Positions 1-11,289 of a stretch of DNA of 64,000 nucleotides are shown here, piece after piece. The notes under the pieces were generated by a model. The model worked only from the letters and a program-made list of their open reading frames with translations. It did no database searches and was not told where the DNA came from. Both the position numbers and the translations under genes were made by a program. The stretch is from Halichondria panicea (taxonomy: Eukaryota; Porifera; Demospongiae; Suberitida; Halichondriidae), in contig NC_087377.1 of NCBI RefSeq assembly GCF_963675165.1, positions 654,501 to 718,500 on the forward strand, read 5' to 3'. Numbering within the stretch: the first letter of the stretch is position 1; every line of letters starts with the position of its first letter.

Positions 1-870
1 AACCAAAAGTGTACCTAAAAACCAGTAAAACATGAATTATAAACACTGTGAACATTTGTAACACCCATAAAGGGATGGCCAGGATACCTAAACCATTGAA
101 CAATTATGTGATGAAGTCTAGGACCTTAGCTGTACAAGATTACTGTTTCTAACCGATTACCCACTATAACAATTTGTTGTTGTTTTATTAATCACCACAA
201 ACCCACCACCTTATGTTTCCATGGAAACATTTTTGGTTATGTTGTAGCTCGGTCATTTACCTACACATTGGTATCAACACCATTTCTTAAAAATGTTCCA
301 ATCGAAGATATTTACATTTAAGTACAGCTACTCACAAAGTTGTGGTAATCTACTCTCTAAGCTGGATGCACTGTATAACGATTGAATTACCCACACAAAT
401 GGACCACTTATTTCATTTGCCTATACATAGCATCATCTCAGATGTATCTGCCCCCCCCCCCCCCGCACACACGCACACACACACGCACACACACACACAC
501 ACGCACGCACGCACACGTGCACATACGCGCACACACACACACACACACACACACATTCACAGATGCTCATGCTGTGTCAGACCCACAGTGAATGGAGCCT
601 CCATCACAACGCCAGCGATATTTCCATAGTCATGATGAGGTACGCTAGGGGGTGTGGTCTCAGCTTGTGTGTGGGTGTGTGTGTAACTGTACATTATGCT
701 GCATGTGAAATTGTCGTGTACTATAATTATATAAATACGACCACTTTCCCTCATCCCCCATTTCTCTGTAGACACGCTGTTTCTTATAATCATGGACACT
801 GATGGGATAAGTTGAAGACATTGTCAAGAAAGTAAACACAAGCAAGCCCGTTACCAAGGACACAAGACAA
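1..870. repeat. Start of unit A, with poly-C/(CA)n tract at about 451-555
   Basis: This non-coding stretch recurs almost unchanged at about 59,570-60,430 (unit C), and its right part recurs at about 40,610-40,910 (unit B). It contains a run of C followed by an interrupted CA/CG dinucleotide tract. Open frames here encode only His-Thr or Val-Cys dipeptide runs or short matches without domains, so I call no gene. Its value is as the landmark that sets the phase of the repeated unit. Confidence 0.85.
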
Positions 871-1049
871 CATTGACCATCATTGACAATTTTAACTGTT
901 GTATTTTTTAATTTCTACTGCTAAAAATTAATTATGACCAAGAGTACATAATTATGCTCTTGTTATGACATAATAATAATTATTACAATAAAAGTGGTAA
1001 AGATCATTAACTATATAAGTCATTAAGAATTATGTGTATTTTATAAACC

Positions 1050-1127
1050 TTACAGTCTCCATGAGAACCCGTGTCCTCTCACGAGAGCTGATCTACTAGC
1101 CACACCCTTAACCACTAGGCCACACCC
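1050..1127 (-). other. tRNA-like (box A) sequence, probable pseudo-tRNA or SINE relic
   Basis: Read on the minus strand, the segment begins GGTGTGGCCTAGTGGTTAAG, which fits the polymerase III box A pattern TGGCnnAGTGG. It is followed about 45 bases later by GGGTTCTCATGG, a degenerate box B. The two ends do not pair as an acceptor stem, so it cannot be a working tRNA. The same sequence is present at 41,122-41,198 and 60,650-60,717, carried along with the unit duplication. Confidence 0.4.
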
Positions 1128-1407
1128 ATTCTTCACCAATCTGTGTATTATCAGGAGCTCATAAATAAGTTTAATTTTGATGACGGCTCTCTTCTGATGC
1201 TACACAGTTACAATACATTTATCATTGATAACATAGCTGGCATGTGCAATTGTGTGGACAGACATTGACTCAACAAAGCATTCACATCAGGTATAATTAT
1301 GGTGGATAGAGTGCTAGTAGTCACCACACAAACACTTGTAATTGATAAAGAACAAAATTAAAAAATAAATACCATCAGTCACAGTTTATAATGGCTAGAG
1401 GATATTG

Positions 1408-4400
1408 TCAGGCTAGAGTCACTTGCAGTCTTCCCTTGAGGTCCTCAGCAATGTCAGCTCTACTGATAACGGGAGACTCTAGAGCTGTCAACAAGTCCTC
1501 CAGTTGTGGACCACCTAGCAACCACTCTATGAGCATGTGTGTGAAACACTTGGTGACACTGTTGGGTCTTCTGGCATTCTCCTCAGCTATCACCTGCAGT
1601 GTACATTGTTATTATAATGACATCATTCTGCACTATCCAAGTTCTACGGTATATCGGCTGAAATTATGAATCATGTCAAGTTAATTGTTGAAAGGAATTT
1701 TAATTAGAAGCAACACAGCCACCCACACAACTAAAGAAACAAAACTACTAACAGGTTTCATACAGAGGGGGGGGGCCCTGGGATTTCCCACCCACAGCCA
1801 AAATATCCCCCCCTAGAAATCTGAATATTAATGATGTCATAATAAAAATGTATGACTTTCTCCTTAAAAAGGTCTACAATCTCATTAGACTAGTGAAATT
1901 AATTTTATGCACACAAAAAACCCTGCACCTCAGATAACCATTCCAACAATTTTTCCAGGGGAAGGACCCCAGACCCCCTCAATTAAACGTTTCCCCCTCC
2001 CAGCTAAAACTCCTGTATGAACTAAAGATAAGCACATCAGGATATTCCCTTGTTATGTAAGGCCATTAAAACATAAGCTTAGCAAAATTGAAAACGTGCA
2101 GTACTGCTTGCTGGCACATTCCTTAACTGATGATGCCTGACTGTATGAGCACAGGGCTATTAGTACACAGTCATCTACTGCTATACAGTGTTCAGTACAC
2201 ACACAGCAGAGCACTCACATCTAGTGTCCCCTCATTGACACCCAACTGCTCTCCCAGAGGACGCCATGTCCCCCTCACCTCCCAGGCAGCTGTCCTCACT
2301 ACCCTCAAATGATGATCCACACTCAGTCCCTCTGGAAGGAACACACAATCATGACAACAACATAACACTGTCATTATTCCTAAGCAATGCCTACTAACTA
2401 AAACACACATTACTGAAGGACACGCTGTATTGTACTGATAAGATCAGCTACATCATTATTCACGGCTGTTAATTAAATCAAGATTAATGTGCTTACCACA
2501 GTCAGTGAGAGGACAAATATCAGGAGAGATGTCGCTGGTAGCTTTTGTCTGTAAAGAGAAATCAAATATTAGTTACTTGTGTTTATATAATGTATAATTA
2601 TAGAACATGTTCTGTAAAGACTTGTAATATAGTTGCCAACCTTAATGGTTGCTGCAATGTCCCCACGAGCAATGGCGGGAGACTCTAGTGCTCTAACAAG
2701 GGCAGACCAGGAGGGGGGAGGAGAGGAGCGCTTCACCCAGTGTGTCAGCATGGCCTCAAAGCACGGCTCAACCCAGCGATAGTCCTTCTCAAGACTCTGT
2801 ATCAGTACACACAGTGAAACACAGTATTAAATACTTAGTAAGAGCTCAACATTACGTTGCCTGTTAAATAGGTTGTTACTTCATACAAGACGCCACCAAA
2901 TATGCAGAGTCAAATGCTTACAATTGAAACGCTCACTATTCAACCATTAAATAACAGTAGCAGTCAATTAAATAGTGCACACACATAATTAGAATGAAGG
3001 GACTACACTGGGAGAATATACTCAAGGTGGTGGAGGTAGTCATTGTTAAGGTCTCACCTTCCTAGTTGCATAGTCAATGTCCAGTTCTATAGCCAGGCTG
3101 TACCAGTCAGAGCGTATCTTTTTGATCACTTCCTTCACATCTGCAAACAGCTCATCAGTTTCAGAGCTGGAGGTGTCCTCTGTAACAATTCAAATATAAT
3201 CACACATTGTAGAGTACACACGTAACAATGTACACACAATCTGCACACATGCTCTGACATTATTCTCACCAACACTCTCTTTGAGGCAGTGGTACACAGT
3301 GAAGAAAGGCTTCTGGTTCTTGGAGATCTCACAACTGATAAAGCCCTTGAAGTGACTATTTGACGAAGCCTTGAATTTCAATTCATTTTCAGTCCCTCTA
3401 ACTCTGGGTGTTCTCTTGCTCCACTCGAAGGAGAGATTCTTGTCCCTCAACTCTCGATCAGAGGCAAAGGGCAGGGCAAGGAGGAACACATCATCTCCTT
3501 TGCTGACTTCCTGATACAAAAACACAAATTTAAATAATGCTTCACAAAGTTACTATTTATTACTTACTTCTGCAAACCAGCATTCTTGGTGAAGGCTCAG
3601 ACTGTTGCAGCTAAAGCAGGGATCAGCTCCTGTTGTGAGGAGGCAAAGCTTGGAACCATCTTCATGTTTGCCACAGTAGCAGTCGAAGGCAATAATTGGA
3701 GTGAGTAGTGGACTAATATCCTTCATCACCAACAGGAGGGTTGAGAGGACGTAGGAACAAAGCTCGTGCATCGTATGATTCCTGTTCTGTCGAATAATCC
3801 GTATCTCATAGCTATCGACATGAGCAATCAGGGTAACAAAATGCTTGGCAGATTCGTCAATGTGAAAGGAGACGAGGTTTCTCTTTACTGAGGTATCAGT
3901 GGCAAGTTTCCAAGTCATGCCCAGAATGCCTTTGCCTTTACTCCCCCTTGAGACCAATTCACTGATCATAGCACAGAATACTCCAATGGGAACATATTGG
4001 GGGTCAAATGTGACTTTGATTGGAGAGGGTGTATCAATACCAGTGGGTGGTGATTTTGTTAGTTCCTTGCGAGATGCACACTGGAGAATAGCGGGGATGA
4101 AAAATGTCGTTTCGACTTTTTCTGTGGTAAGGCCTTCCTTCACCACTGTTGTGATTTTGGCTAAGAGATGGGAATGCTCGAGTAGTATGAGCAGCTTCTC
4201 AACAGGAATCAACTGGTCTTTCTTCACACCGTGGTTTTCCTCCGAATGGCATCGAGTGATTGTTTTCAGTGAGAATTGCCCCTTGAGTATCCAATTCCTT
4301 CTCTCAGCTTCCTTAAACAGAATAATACTCTTTTCAGAATGGAGCTCCAGCAGCGGATTGACAACGAGAACACTGAGGCTGTTGAATACCACTTGAGGGT

Positions 4401-6188
4401 TGCAAATGACAAAGTTCCCAAACCAACCATCTTTGTCCTTGATCTCTGGATGATAGATCAAAGCTCCAACGTACCGATCCAGGTACCAAACGGTGAATCG
4501 AACCTCCTTCTCTCTCATCTTTAATCCCTCGGTACCGATACGAATGCAATCTTCCATAGACACAATGTCAAACTCTTTTCTCAGTACAACTCCAAACAAA
4601 AGCTGTTGTGGGCGAATTCGAAGCTTGGCATCTTTGAAATAGCTACTGAATAAGCCATGAAGATGTTCACGAAGAGGTCCCATATCAGAATCAGTGCCTT
4701 CGTAGTTGTCCACTGCTATAAACTTCTTGTCTTTTGGGTTAGAAAGTAATTTCTCAAACTTGCTGGTAATCTTGGTCAAGGCTTCGTTTTTCTCTGTCAA
4801 CTTTTGCTCTAAACGGTCTTGGACATCTTTCTTGAAAGTGTCTGAGTTGAGGTGTTGGCTGACTGTTTGCTCAATGGCAGCCATGTCTTCTGCACTGACG
4901 TTAGCATACTCATCACTCTTTTGTCGAGTCAAAATGTTTCGAATTGCTTTCTTTTGATCGTGTTCTTTTTGGCTCTTGCTGGCAGTGGTGCCATCGCTCT
5001 TGCTGGAAGTGGTGCTATCGCTCTCGCTGGCAGTGGTGCCATCGCTCTCGCTGGCAGTGGTGCCATCGCTATTGTTGGCAGTGGTGCCATCGCTCTCGCT
5101 GGCAGTGGTGCCATCGCTCTCGCTGGCAGTGGTGCCATCGCTATTGTTGGCAGTGGTGCCATCGCTCTTGCTGGCAGTGGTACTATTGCTCTTGCTGGCA
5201 GTGGTGCCTTCGCTCTTGCTGGCAGTGGTGCCATCGTTTTTGCAGACAGATTTTGCGGAGGCACAACATTTCTCGTACAGAAGATCGACTTTGATTTGCA
5301 TTGCCAGTTCATCCTTGAAAGTACCTATGAGGGTAGCAACAGGCTCAGCAGAGCCTAGATTGCCCAGTTTACTACACTGCTCTCTGTCAATATCCGAGTC
5401 AATCTTGGTATGGTGGCTGATAGCTGAGAGGATTTGAGAGAGTGTTTCTCTGCTTGTGTACGTTGAATCGTACGGTGTGATCTTGTCCTTTCCTCGTTCG
5501 TAGGAGACTTGACACATGTCATCGAGGTCTTTGTCCAGTCGAAAGAATACCAGGAAAATCCCTGCGCCTTTGCTTAGAAATGGAAACATCTCCACGAATC
5601 CAGGCTGCCCACCGATATCGACCAGATTGAGTAGGACTTTGTTCAGCAGCTCTTTAGTGTACTCTCCTGAACCCACAATACTCCGGAGTCTAGAGACAAC
5701 CTTTCCAACATCTACAGTCGTCACTTTCACAACCTTTTCCGGTGGTTCTGGTGTTGGCCCTTTGGGTGCTTCATCGATCTTGAGTTGAGTTTGCTTCTTG
5801 GGGACAGTGGTTTCTTGCGTGGGCTGTTCCTTAGGTGGACTGACAGTGCTGTCTTCAATAGGTTCACAGGACATAAGGTAAGAGAAGATAAACTGTGTTT
5901 CTTCCTCTAGACTTGAAGATGCTTTGAATTCAAGCTTTGTTCCAGATTTGTCCACAAAGGCCAATACTTGTTCACACTCGGCTAGTAATGTACTGCAACG
6001 TTTCCTTTGATCTTCTGGTAGCATAGACAGGTTAGTGATGGATCCAACAAGCCGCTGTCGAGTGGTCGTTTTGCCAAGACCCGAGGGACCAATGAAGTGC
6101 GTCTTGAGATAGTGTAGCTCGATGGTGTTGTTTTCGTCGGTCATCAGCTCGTCCAGTTTCTTCAAGTAGGTTTGGTTTTGAATATCGA
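1408..6188 (-). CDS. ROCO-type GTPase with C-terminal UPA-like region and two death domains
   Basis: Seven exons join in consistent phase: 6188-3568, 3510-3270, 3179-3058, 2796-2641, 2548-2497, 2331-2219 and 1593-1408 (TGA stop). The large exon has a P-loop, GPSGLGKTT (about residues 38-46 of its frame), a switch II motif DIGGQ (195-199) and GTFKD in the G4 position, followed by a COR-like region of several hundred residues. The next exon encodes a beta-rich stretch that I tentatively match to UPA/ZU5-like modules. It is followed by two death domains, the first around DWYSLAIELDI and the second around TWRPLGEQLGV and FTHMLIEWL. The large exon starts at a tttacag acceptor, so the true start lies upstream and was not found. 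A GTP-dependent scaffold that recruits other death-domain proteins, as in DAPK1 or PIDD-type pathways, is the likely role; this is inference. An 8-residue repeat interrupts the GTPase-COR linker. A decayed paralogue lies at 41,472-44,326. Confidence 0.8.
4975..5240 (-). repeat. In-frame 24-bp coding minisatellite (SDGTTASE repeats) inside the ROCO exon
   Basis: About eleven tandem 24-bp units encode the octapeptide SDGTTASE and close variants (SKSDGTTA, NNSDGTTA). The unit length is a multiple of three, so copy-number change keeps the frame, and all other frames are open too, which creates shadow frames on both strands. The repeat sits just after the GTPase G4-like motif and before a charged coiled stretch. 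It is low-complexity, Ser/Thr-rich and probably disordered. Confidence 0.9.
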
Positions 6189-6572
6189 CTGTAAAGGACA
6201 ATCGATCATAACATAATGATTAATGATTAAATAAAATTGTTGCACATTTTGTATCATTTGCAATTGTGTACCTCAGAGGTCCAGTTGATATACTAATTAT
6301 ACTAAACTACAATTCAATGCTTCCGGAGCTGATTTCAGTGGTTCCAATTTTATGAAACCATAAAACAAGACCTCTCAAAAGTGTTTGGCGATACGTATCA
6401 TTGTAGTACATGTATAGCCGTCAGATAAGTTCCCGTTGCGTTTTTTTTTTAACGGCAAGCTGGCGTAACAACGGAACAGCAACGCAAGGCAGCTCATTAC
6501 ATATTTATACCAATACAGTAACTTAACAATGCGCAGGATCTACTGAATAATGTCAATTATCAGAGCCCTAGG
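6189..6572. promoter_or_regulatory. Non-coding region upstream of the ROCO exon; nothing identified
   Basis: The minus-strand intron or 5' region ends with a tttacag acceptor at 6,189-6,195. I see no further exon with a start codon, no TATA-like element that I would defend, and no RNA gene. The missing first exon(s) of the GTPase gene should be here or beyond the following minisatellite. Confidence 0.4.
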
Positions 6573-6932
6573 TCCAGAGGAGAGTATGACTGCAAGCAGG
6601 TACTAGGTAAGGGGTGGAGGAGATGCTCAAGTGATACTGGGAGACCCAGAGGAGAGCATGACTGCAAGCAGGTACTAGGTGAGGGATGGAGGAGATGCTC
6701 AAGTGATACTGGGAGACCCAGAGGAGAGCATGACTGCAAGCAGGTACTAGGTGAGGGGTGGAGGAGATGCTCAAGTGATACTGGGAGACCCAGAGGAGAG
6801 CATGACTGCAAGCAGGTACTAGGTGAGGGGTGGAGGAGATGCTCAAGTGATACTGGGAGACCCAGAGGAGAGCATGACTGCAAGCAGGTACTAGGTGAGG
6901 GGTGGAGGAGATGCTCAAGTGATACTGGGAGA
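6573..6932. repeat. 72-bp minisatellite, five copies
   Basis: Five near-identical 72-bp units contain the phrase agcatgactgcaagcaggta. Because 72 is divisible by three, long frames (135-151 codons) appear on the minus strand with a 24-residue repeat. They lack any recognisable domain and I regard them as by-products. The array is not present at the corresponding place in unit B. Confidence 0.9.
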
Positions 6933-7471
6933 CTGCCACCATCACAATAGGAGAGAAAAAGAGATCTATACACATGCACTGGATACTTTTTAATAATAAT
7001 TATAATTATTTCCATTTCACTTATTATATGATATCAAGTGATGAATGAAATGGTTCACAGTCAATAAAGTGATCACGTGCTGTAAAACTCAATTTCTTGA
7101 TTTAGTCTGACAATGACATGATATTAAAATGAAATTAAGAATAACAAAGTACACAGTAAGTGAAGTGAGCATTCCATGATAGTAATAAACTATCTGCATA
7201 TGATACTACAATGACAAGGTTAGCTGCCAAGTTGCTTCATTCTCAGATTCTTTGTGTCCAGTTAATTGTTGCTGACTTATCAACACTTTCACCCGTTTTA
7301 AAATTGTACAATAAATCGTAATCACGGTGAGTATACGAATAAAACATGTGCGTTCAATTCCAGTTGACAATACATTTTCTGTTTGCGTAAAAACGACAAC
7401 GTGACGTGCCATGTAAACGGTACAGGAACTTTATTCTGACGGCTACTGTGTGTTATTACTCATGCACGAGG

Positions 7472-7527
7472 GATGTACTGCTAATACAACTAGAGCACGA
7501 GAGCAAGAGTTGTATTAGCAGTACATC
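7472..7527. repeat. Perfect 20-bp inverted repeat (hairpin, 16-base loop)
   Basis: Arms gatgtactgctaatacaact (7,472-7,491) and its exact reverse complement (7,508-7,527) flank a 16-base loop. In the paralogous sequence at about 50,609-50,646 the right arm is shortened, so the stem is mostly lost. No run of T follows, and I do not call it a terminator. Confidence 0.8.
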
Positions 7528-8820
7528 ACGAGGGCATCACGTTATAATCAACTTAATGCTGATAGTGCGTAATAGTGTTGCATGCGTCATATACTGCGTT
7601 CCAAGTAGCAACCAATGACATTTGAGCATCTATGCAGCATAACAGGTTGTCACGAAGCAACAAATTCACAACGGAGGCAGCACTAACCCTAAGGAATTCA
7701 TACCACAAAATACCACAAATAAGTCAAATGTGAGAGCAATGCCATCAATAGGGAGGTGGGTAGTGCTATAAGGTTACGCTAAAATACCACTACTTACTAC
7801 CCGACAGCACTGCTATTCACAACGGAGGCAGCACTAACTCACAAAACAGGTAAAAGTGAATTCATGCAATGCAATCAATAGGGAGGTGGGTGGTGCTTTA
7901 GCTATCCTCGTCCCCACGTCCACTTCACCTCCAAGGAAGAGGGTCTGGTATCAGTATAATGGACTGAAAAGCTGACACTAGCCTCCATCGATGGACGGAC
8001 CACGCCCATATAACACTAACGTAGGCTCTATTAAGAGAGCTGTGAAGAGCAGCTGTAACAAACCTAACCTCTGTCTCAAGCTAGCTAGCTATATAATTAT
8101 AGCGTATTATATAAAGAGAAGTGGGCTATATGTACTGGGCAACATCTAAACAAGAGGCCGTATCAAATAAATTGCTATGGCCTCGGGGTAGGAGATGATT
8201 GACTTGCTAAAAGGATTCTAAAAGTTCAAAGTTAAAAACAACAACACGTGGTAGACAGACGTGGTAGACAGTACATTTGATGCTGGTGGCAGCTCTTTTA
8301 TCACCCTGGCTACTAAAAATATCTTCGCTCTATTGCAGGGACACTATTGCTATGCAAGAGTCTAAACTGAGACTAAAGATTCTACTCCAAGGAGGCAAAA
8401 AAACTAGCCATAAACTCGAATATTTGAACTAGTTAAAATCTAATTAACAAAAAGTGGTTAAGAGCCAGAGTAAGCATCGAGGCATGAAGAATAAGCACAA
8501 TAGAATAATGTATTCGTAAACCCTAACTCCATATATGGGCGTACATGCAGTAAACCCTTTCAATCACAGGGTCATGAGTATTATTATAGTGTTAACGTGT
8601 TTTCAGCATTACACAAAGCGTGTGTGTATAAAGAGAAGAGAGTATGCAACTCACTATGTATACTAGGGAACGTTTAAAAGTGTGAGGCTGTATCAATTTA
8701 CACATGAACGGCAGCTCTAAAAAATAGCTACAGTATGATTTTGACTGAGTCTGAGCAGCACGCCCACTTCTCTTAATTTAAACGTACCACTGATTGATAC
8801 TTCATAATATTATTACTCAC

Positions 8821-8960
8821 TTGATGAGGTTAGGTTAGGATCATCCTTTGAAGAAAGTTGTTCGGAACCATTTGGAGTATCTGAGGTGTACAGTAATAAT
8901 GAAAGCACAGCGGGTGCTGATGCCTCGGTGGAGGTGTCAAACAACATAACAAATAAAGCT
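8821..8960 (-). CDS. Possible Ser/Thr-rich exon, unknown function
   Basis: On the minus strand an open stretch enriched in Ser, Thr and Pro, following a hydrophobic segment (LLVALFVML), ends at a good donor, gtgagtaata, at 8,820-8,811. The unit B copy (about 51,931-52,090) differs by a 9-base insertion that keeps the frame, which mildly supports coding. The plus strand is open too, so orientation rests on the donor alone. No domain is recognised and the upstream boundary is unresolved. It could be a spacer or signal-anchor exon of the neighbouring minus-strand genes. Confidence 0.3.
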
Positions 8961-9129
8961 ACTAGCAATAGCTTATACACACATTTATCATTTTTGCAAT
9001 TTTACTGTAAGCAGAATATAGGGAAACTCAAAGAGTGGGTAATGATCGACCATGATTGTTGTTAAAAACGATCGCGATGCTATATAAAATTATAGTGGCA
9101 GCATCAGCAGAGCCTTGCAGCTTTCTTCT

Positions 9130-9411
9130 CACTCTTGCAGCTACCAATAGCTAGCGTTCTAGTGCAGAGCTAACTACTAAGTAGAGTAGCAACACTCCAT
9201 GGACAACTTTGGCTACATGCTCTTCTGAAAAGGCATTCCAAGTAAGCTAAACTAGGCATAACTCGAGAACCAAGCATTATTTTTAAAATCCACGAATTAA
9301 AATCCAAGTAAACATGACTAGAAGCCTATAGAAACTCTTACTTGCACTTCATTGATCCTAGAGCAGCTGTAGCGGTCTACACACACACCCACCCACCCAC
9401 CCACTCACCCA

Positions 9412-9446
<35 letters not shown>

Positions 9447-9557
9447 ACAAACACACACACCCACAAACACACACACCCACAAACACACACCCACAAACAC
9501 ACACACCCACAAACACACACTCACACACACCCACTCACACCCACCCACACACACACG

Positions 9558-9592
<35 letters not shown>

Positions 9593-9622
9593 ACCCACGC
9601 ACGCACACACACACACCACACA
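9130..9622. repeat. Dispersed repeat ending in a (CA)n array
   Basis: Its signature phrase, aaccaagcattatttt, leads to tagagcagctgtagcg and then directly into a CA/CCA array (9,377-9,622). The same body followed by CA occurs at about 10,690-10,925, 52,440-52,840 and 53,205-53,315. A diverged version with GACA repeats lies at 22,880-23,180, and an inverted one at 62,690-62,990. Long Cys/Val or His/Thr frames in the array are artefacts. Confidence 0.75.
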
Positions 9623-10296
9623 CTACTATCTATTTATTTTGACTAATACCTTGTGCTAATTTCTAAGAACCAAAATTAGAGGTTAATGATTGTTTTGTGC
9701 TTGCCACCTATAGAAAAACCACATAGACCCATCCCCATTATCAGATACTACCACCACAAAACCTGGCCCAGACAATACAGGCCTGTTCCTAGGCCTTATA
9801 AATTAAGCCTCCCTCAAGGTCAGATTTAGCTGACACAAGCCATGCACAAGCTAAGTTGAAGTATTACAGCAGCCAATATAAAGTCTAAGACAAGTTCTAT
9901 ACTTTATGTCAGCCTTATACCTAAAATGTGAATATAGCTTACAATGAGCATGGCCCCAAGTCAATATTACAATAATTATTCAGTATACTAGTTGTTCTGA
10001 ATGCAACAGATGAATGGGGAGGGTTGGTGTACCGTTAAAGACTCTTTAACCCATCATTCTCGACTCTCAAGGTCGGGCATCTGTTTGCTTTTTCTACCTG
10101 TATGCATAGTTTTGTGCTGTTTGCTCTTTTGTTCTCTTTTCCTTTTTTTGTTTTTGCTTTTTGCTTGCCTAACTATAGATAGGATAATACAAGGTCTCAA
10201 AGATCCACCACTAAGTTTACTATACCTAAATATTAAGACATCAGATGCCAACCTTTTTAAAGATTAATTTAAGTGAGCATTCCGTTTGAATACCCT

Positions 10297-10300
<4 letters not shown>

Positions 10301-10333
<33 letters not shown>

Positions 10334-10366
10334 ACACTCACACACACACACACACACTCACACACA

Positions 10367-10405
<39 letters not shown>

Positions 10406-10424
10406 CCACACACACACACACACA
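10301..10424. repeat. (CA)n microsatellite
   Basis: This is a CA array interrupted by CTCA and CCCC. The flanking 9,660-10,300 stretch holds no supported gene and is shared with about 52,870-53,200 of unit B up to position 9,990. Confidence 0.9.
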
Positions 10425-10667
10425 GAGGATGTGGTTTTTGCTAACAGTTTACACAGCTTAGTGTAGAATGGAATGTGCGTGGGACTTGCATAGCATATCT
10501 ATTCCACATTCTACCACAGGTATTATTGGGGTCTACAAAACACTACCACAACCATTTGTCTTACGAAAACATTGAAGGTATCAATGGAACCGGCATAGCT
10601 TGCTCTAGTGGTGTGCAAAATTTGACCTTGATACACCATATGAACTCGAATATATGCACTAGCAAAC

Positions 10668-10840
10668 AAGTTTGGCTACGTGCTCTTCTGAAAAGGCTGC
10701 AATGACATTCCAAGTAAGCAAAACTAGGCATAACTCGAGAACCAAGCATTATTTTGCAAATTCACAAATTAAAATCCAAGAAAACATGACTAGAAGCCTA
10801 TGGAAACTCTTACTTGCACACCTAGAGCAGCTGTAGCGAT

Positions 10841-10929
<89 letters not shown>

Positions 10930-10960
10930 CGCTTGCGCATGCGCACCGAGGCATAATAAT
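10668..10960. repeat. Second copy of the CA-associated dispersed repeat, with hairpin end
   Basis: The body leads into (CA)n at 10,841-10,927. A short palindromic tail follows, with cctcgc and cgaggcataat arms around GCATGCGC. The same tail follows the CA array at 53,315-53,360 and, diverged, closes the copies near 23,200 and 62,700, so the tail appears to belong to the element. Confidence 0.6.
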
Positions 10961-11289
10961 TATGTCATGTAACACATAAAGTACATTATAATATATTGCA
11001 ATAGTGATTCAGAAAACTCTCCGATTTATATAACAGTAGACGCACCCACACAAGTGCTAGTGATCGTATTTATAAGCCAAGTAGTAGAATGGAATGTGCG
11101 TGGGAGCTACTAACATTCCAGGTATTATTGGTGTCTACAAAACGTGTAATTGTACCACAACCAATTGTCCTACAAAAACAAGGAAGGTATCAATGGAACC
11201 GGCATAGCTTGCTCTATTGGTGTGCCAAGTTTGAACTTGCTATACCAATATTTGTGGAAATTAGGTATGGGATTTCTAGTGACACATAC

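Larger units (their letters stand above)
7020..9120. repeat. Unit A repeat-rich intergenic block, duplicated in unit B
   Basis: This block is collinear with about 50,155-52,330. It holds the segment with the phrase ggaggcagcactaac (7,657-7,995), which is present three times in the window (also 49,830-50,158 and 50,758-51,105), and a hairpin at 7,472-7,527. Only one plausible exon was found (8,821-8,960). The remaining bases hold no domain-bearing frame. Confidence 0.75.

Noticed and set aside
3899-4396. 165-codon plus-strand frame
   Set aside because: Opposite strand of the COR-like region of ROCO gene 1; no start context, splice structure or domain.
4852-5437. Plus-strand frames of 116-168 codons (Ala/Gly/Ser- or Leu/Val-rich)
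   Set aside because: They are shadows of the 24-bp coding repeat in the minus-strand ROCO exon, which has GTPase motifs and a continuous frame.
6560-7015. 151-codon and 135-codon overlapping minus-strand frames
   Set aside because: Produced by the 72-bp (24-codon) tandem repeat; two frames are equally open and neither has a domain.
9342-9659. Cys/Val and His/Thr frames over CA arrays (also 10,749-10,975, 52,512-52,859, 60,000-60,150)
   Set aside because: Dinucleotide repeats read as alternating residues; no biological evidence for coding.
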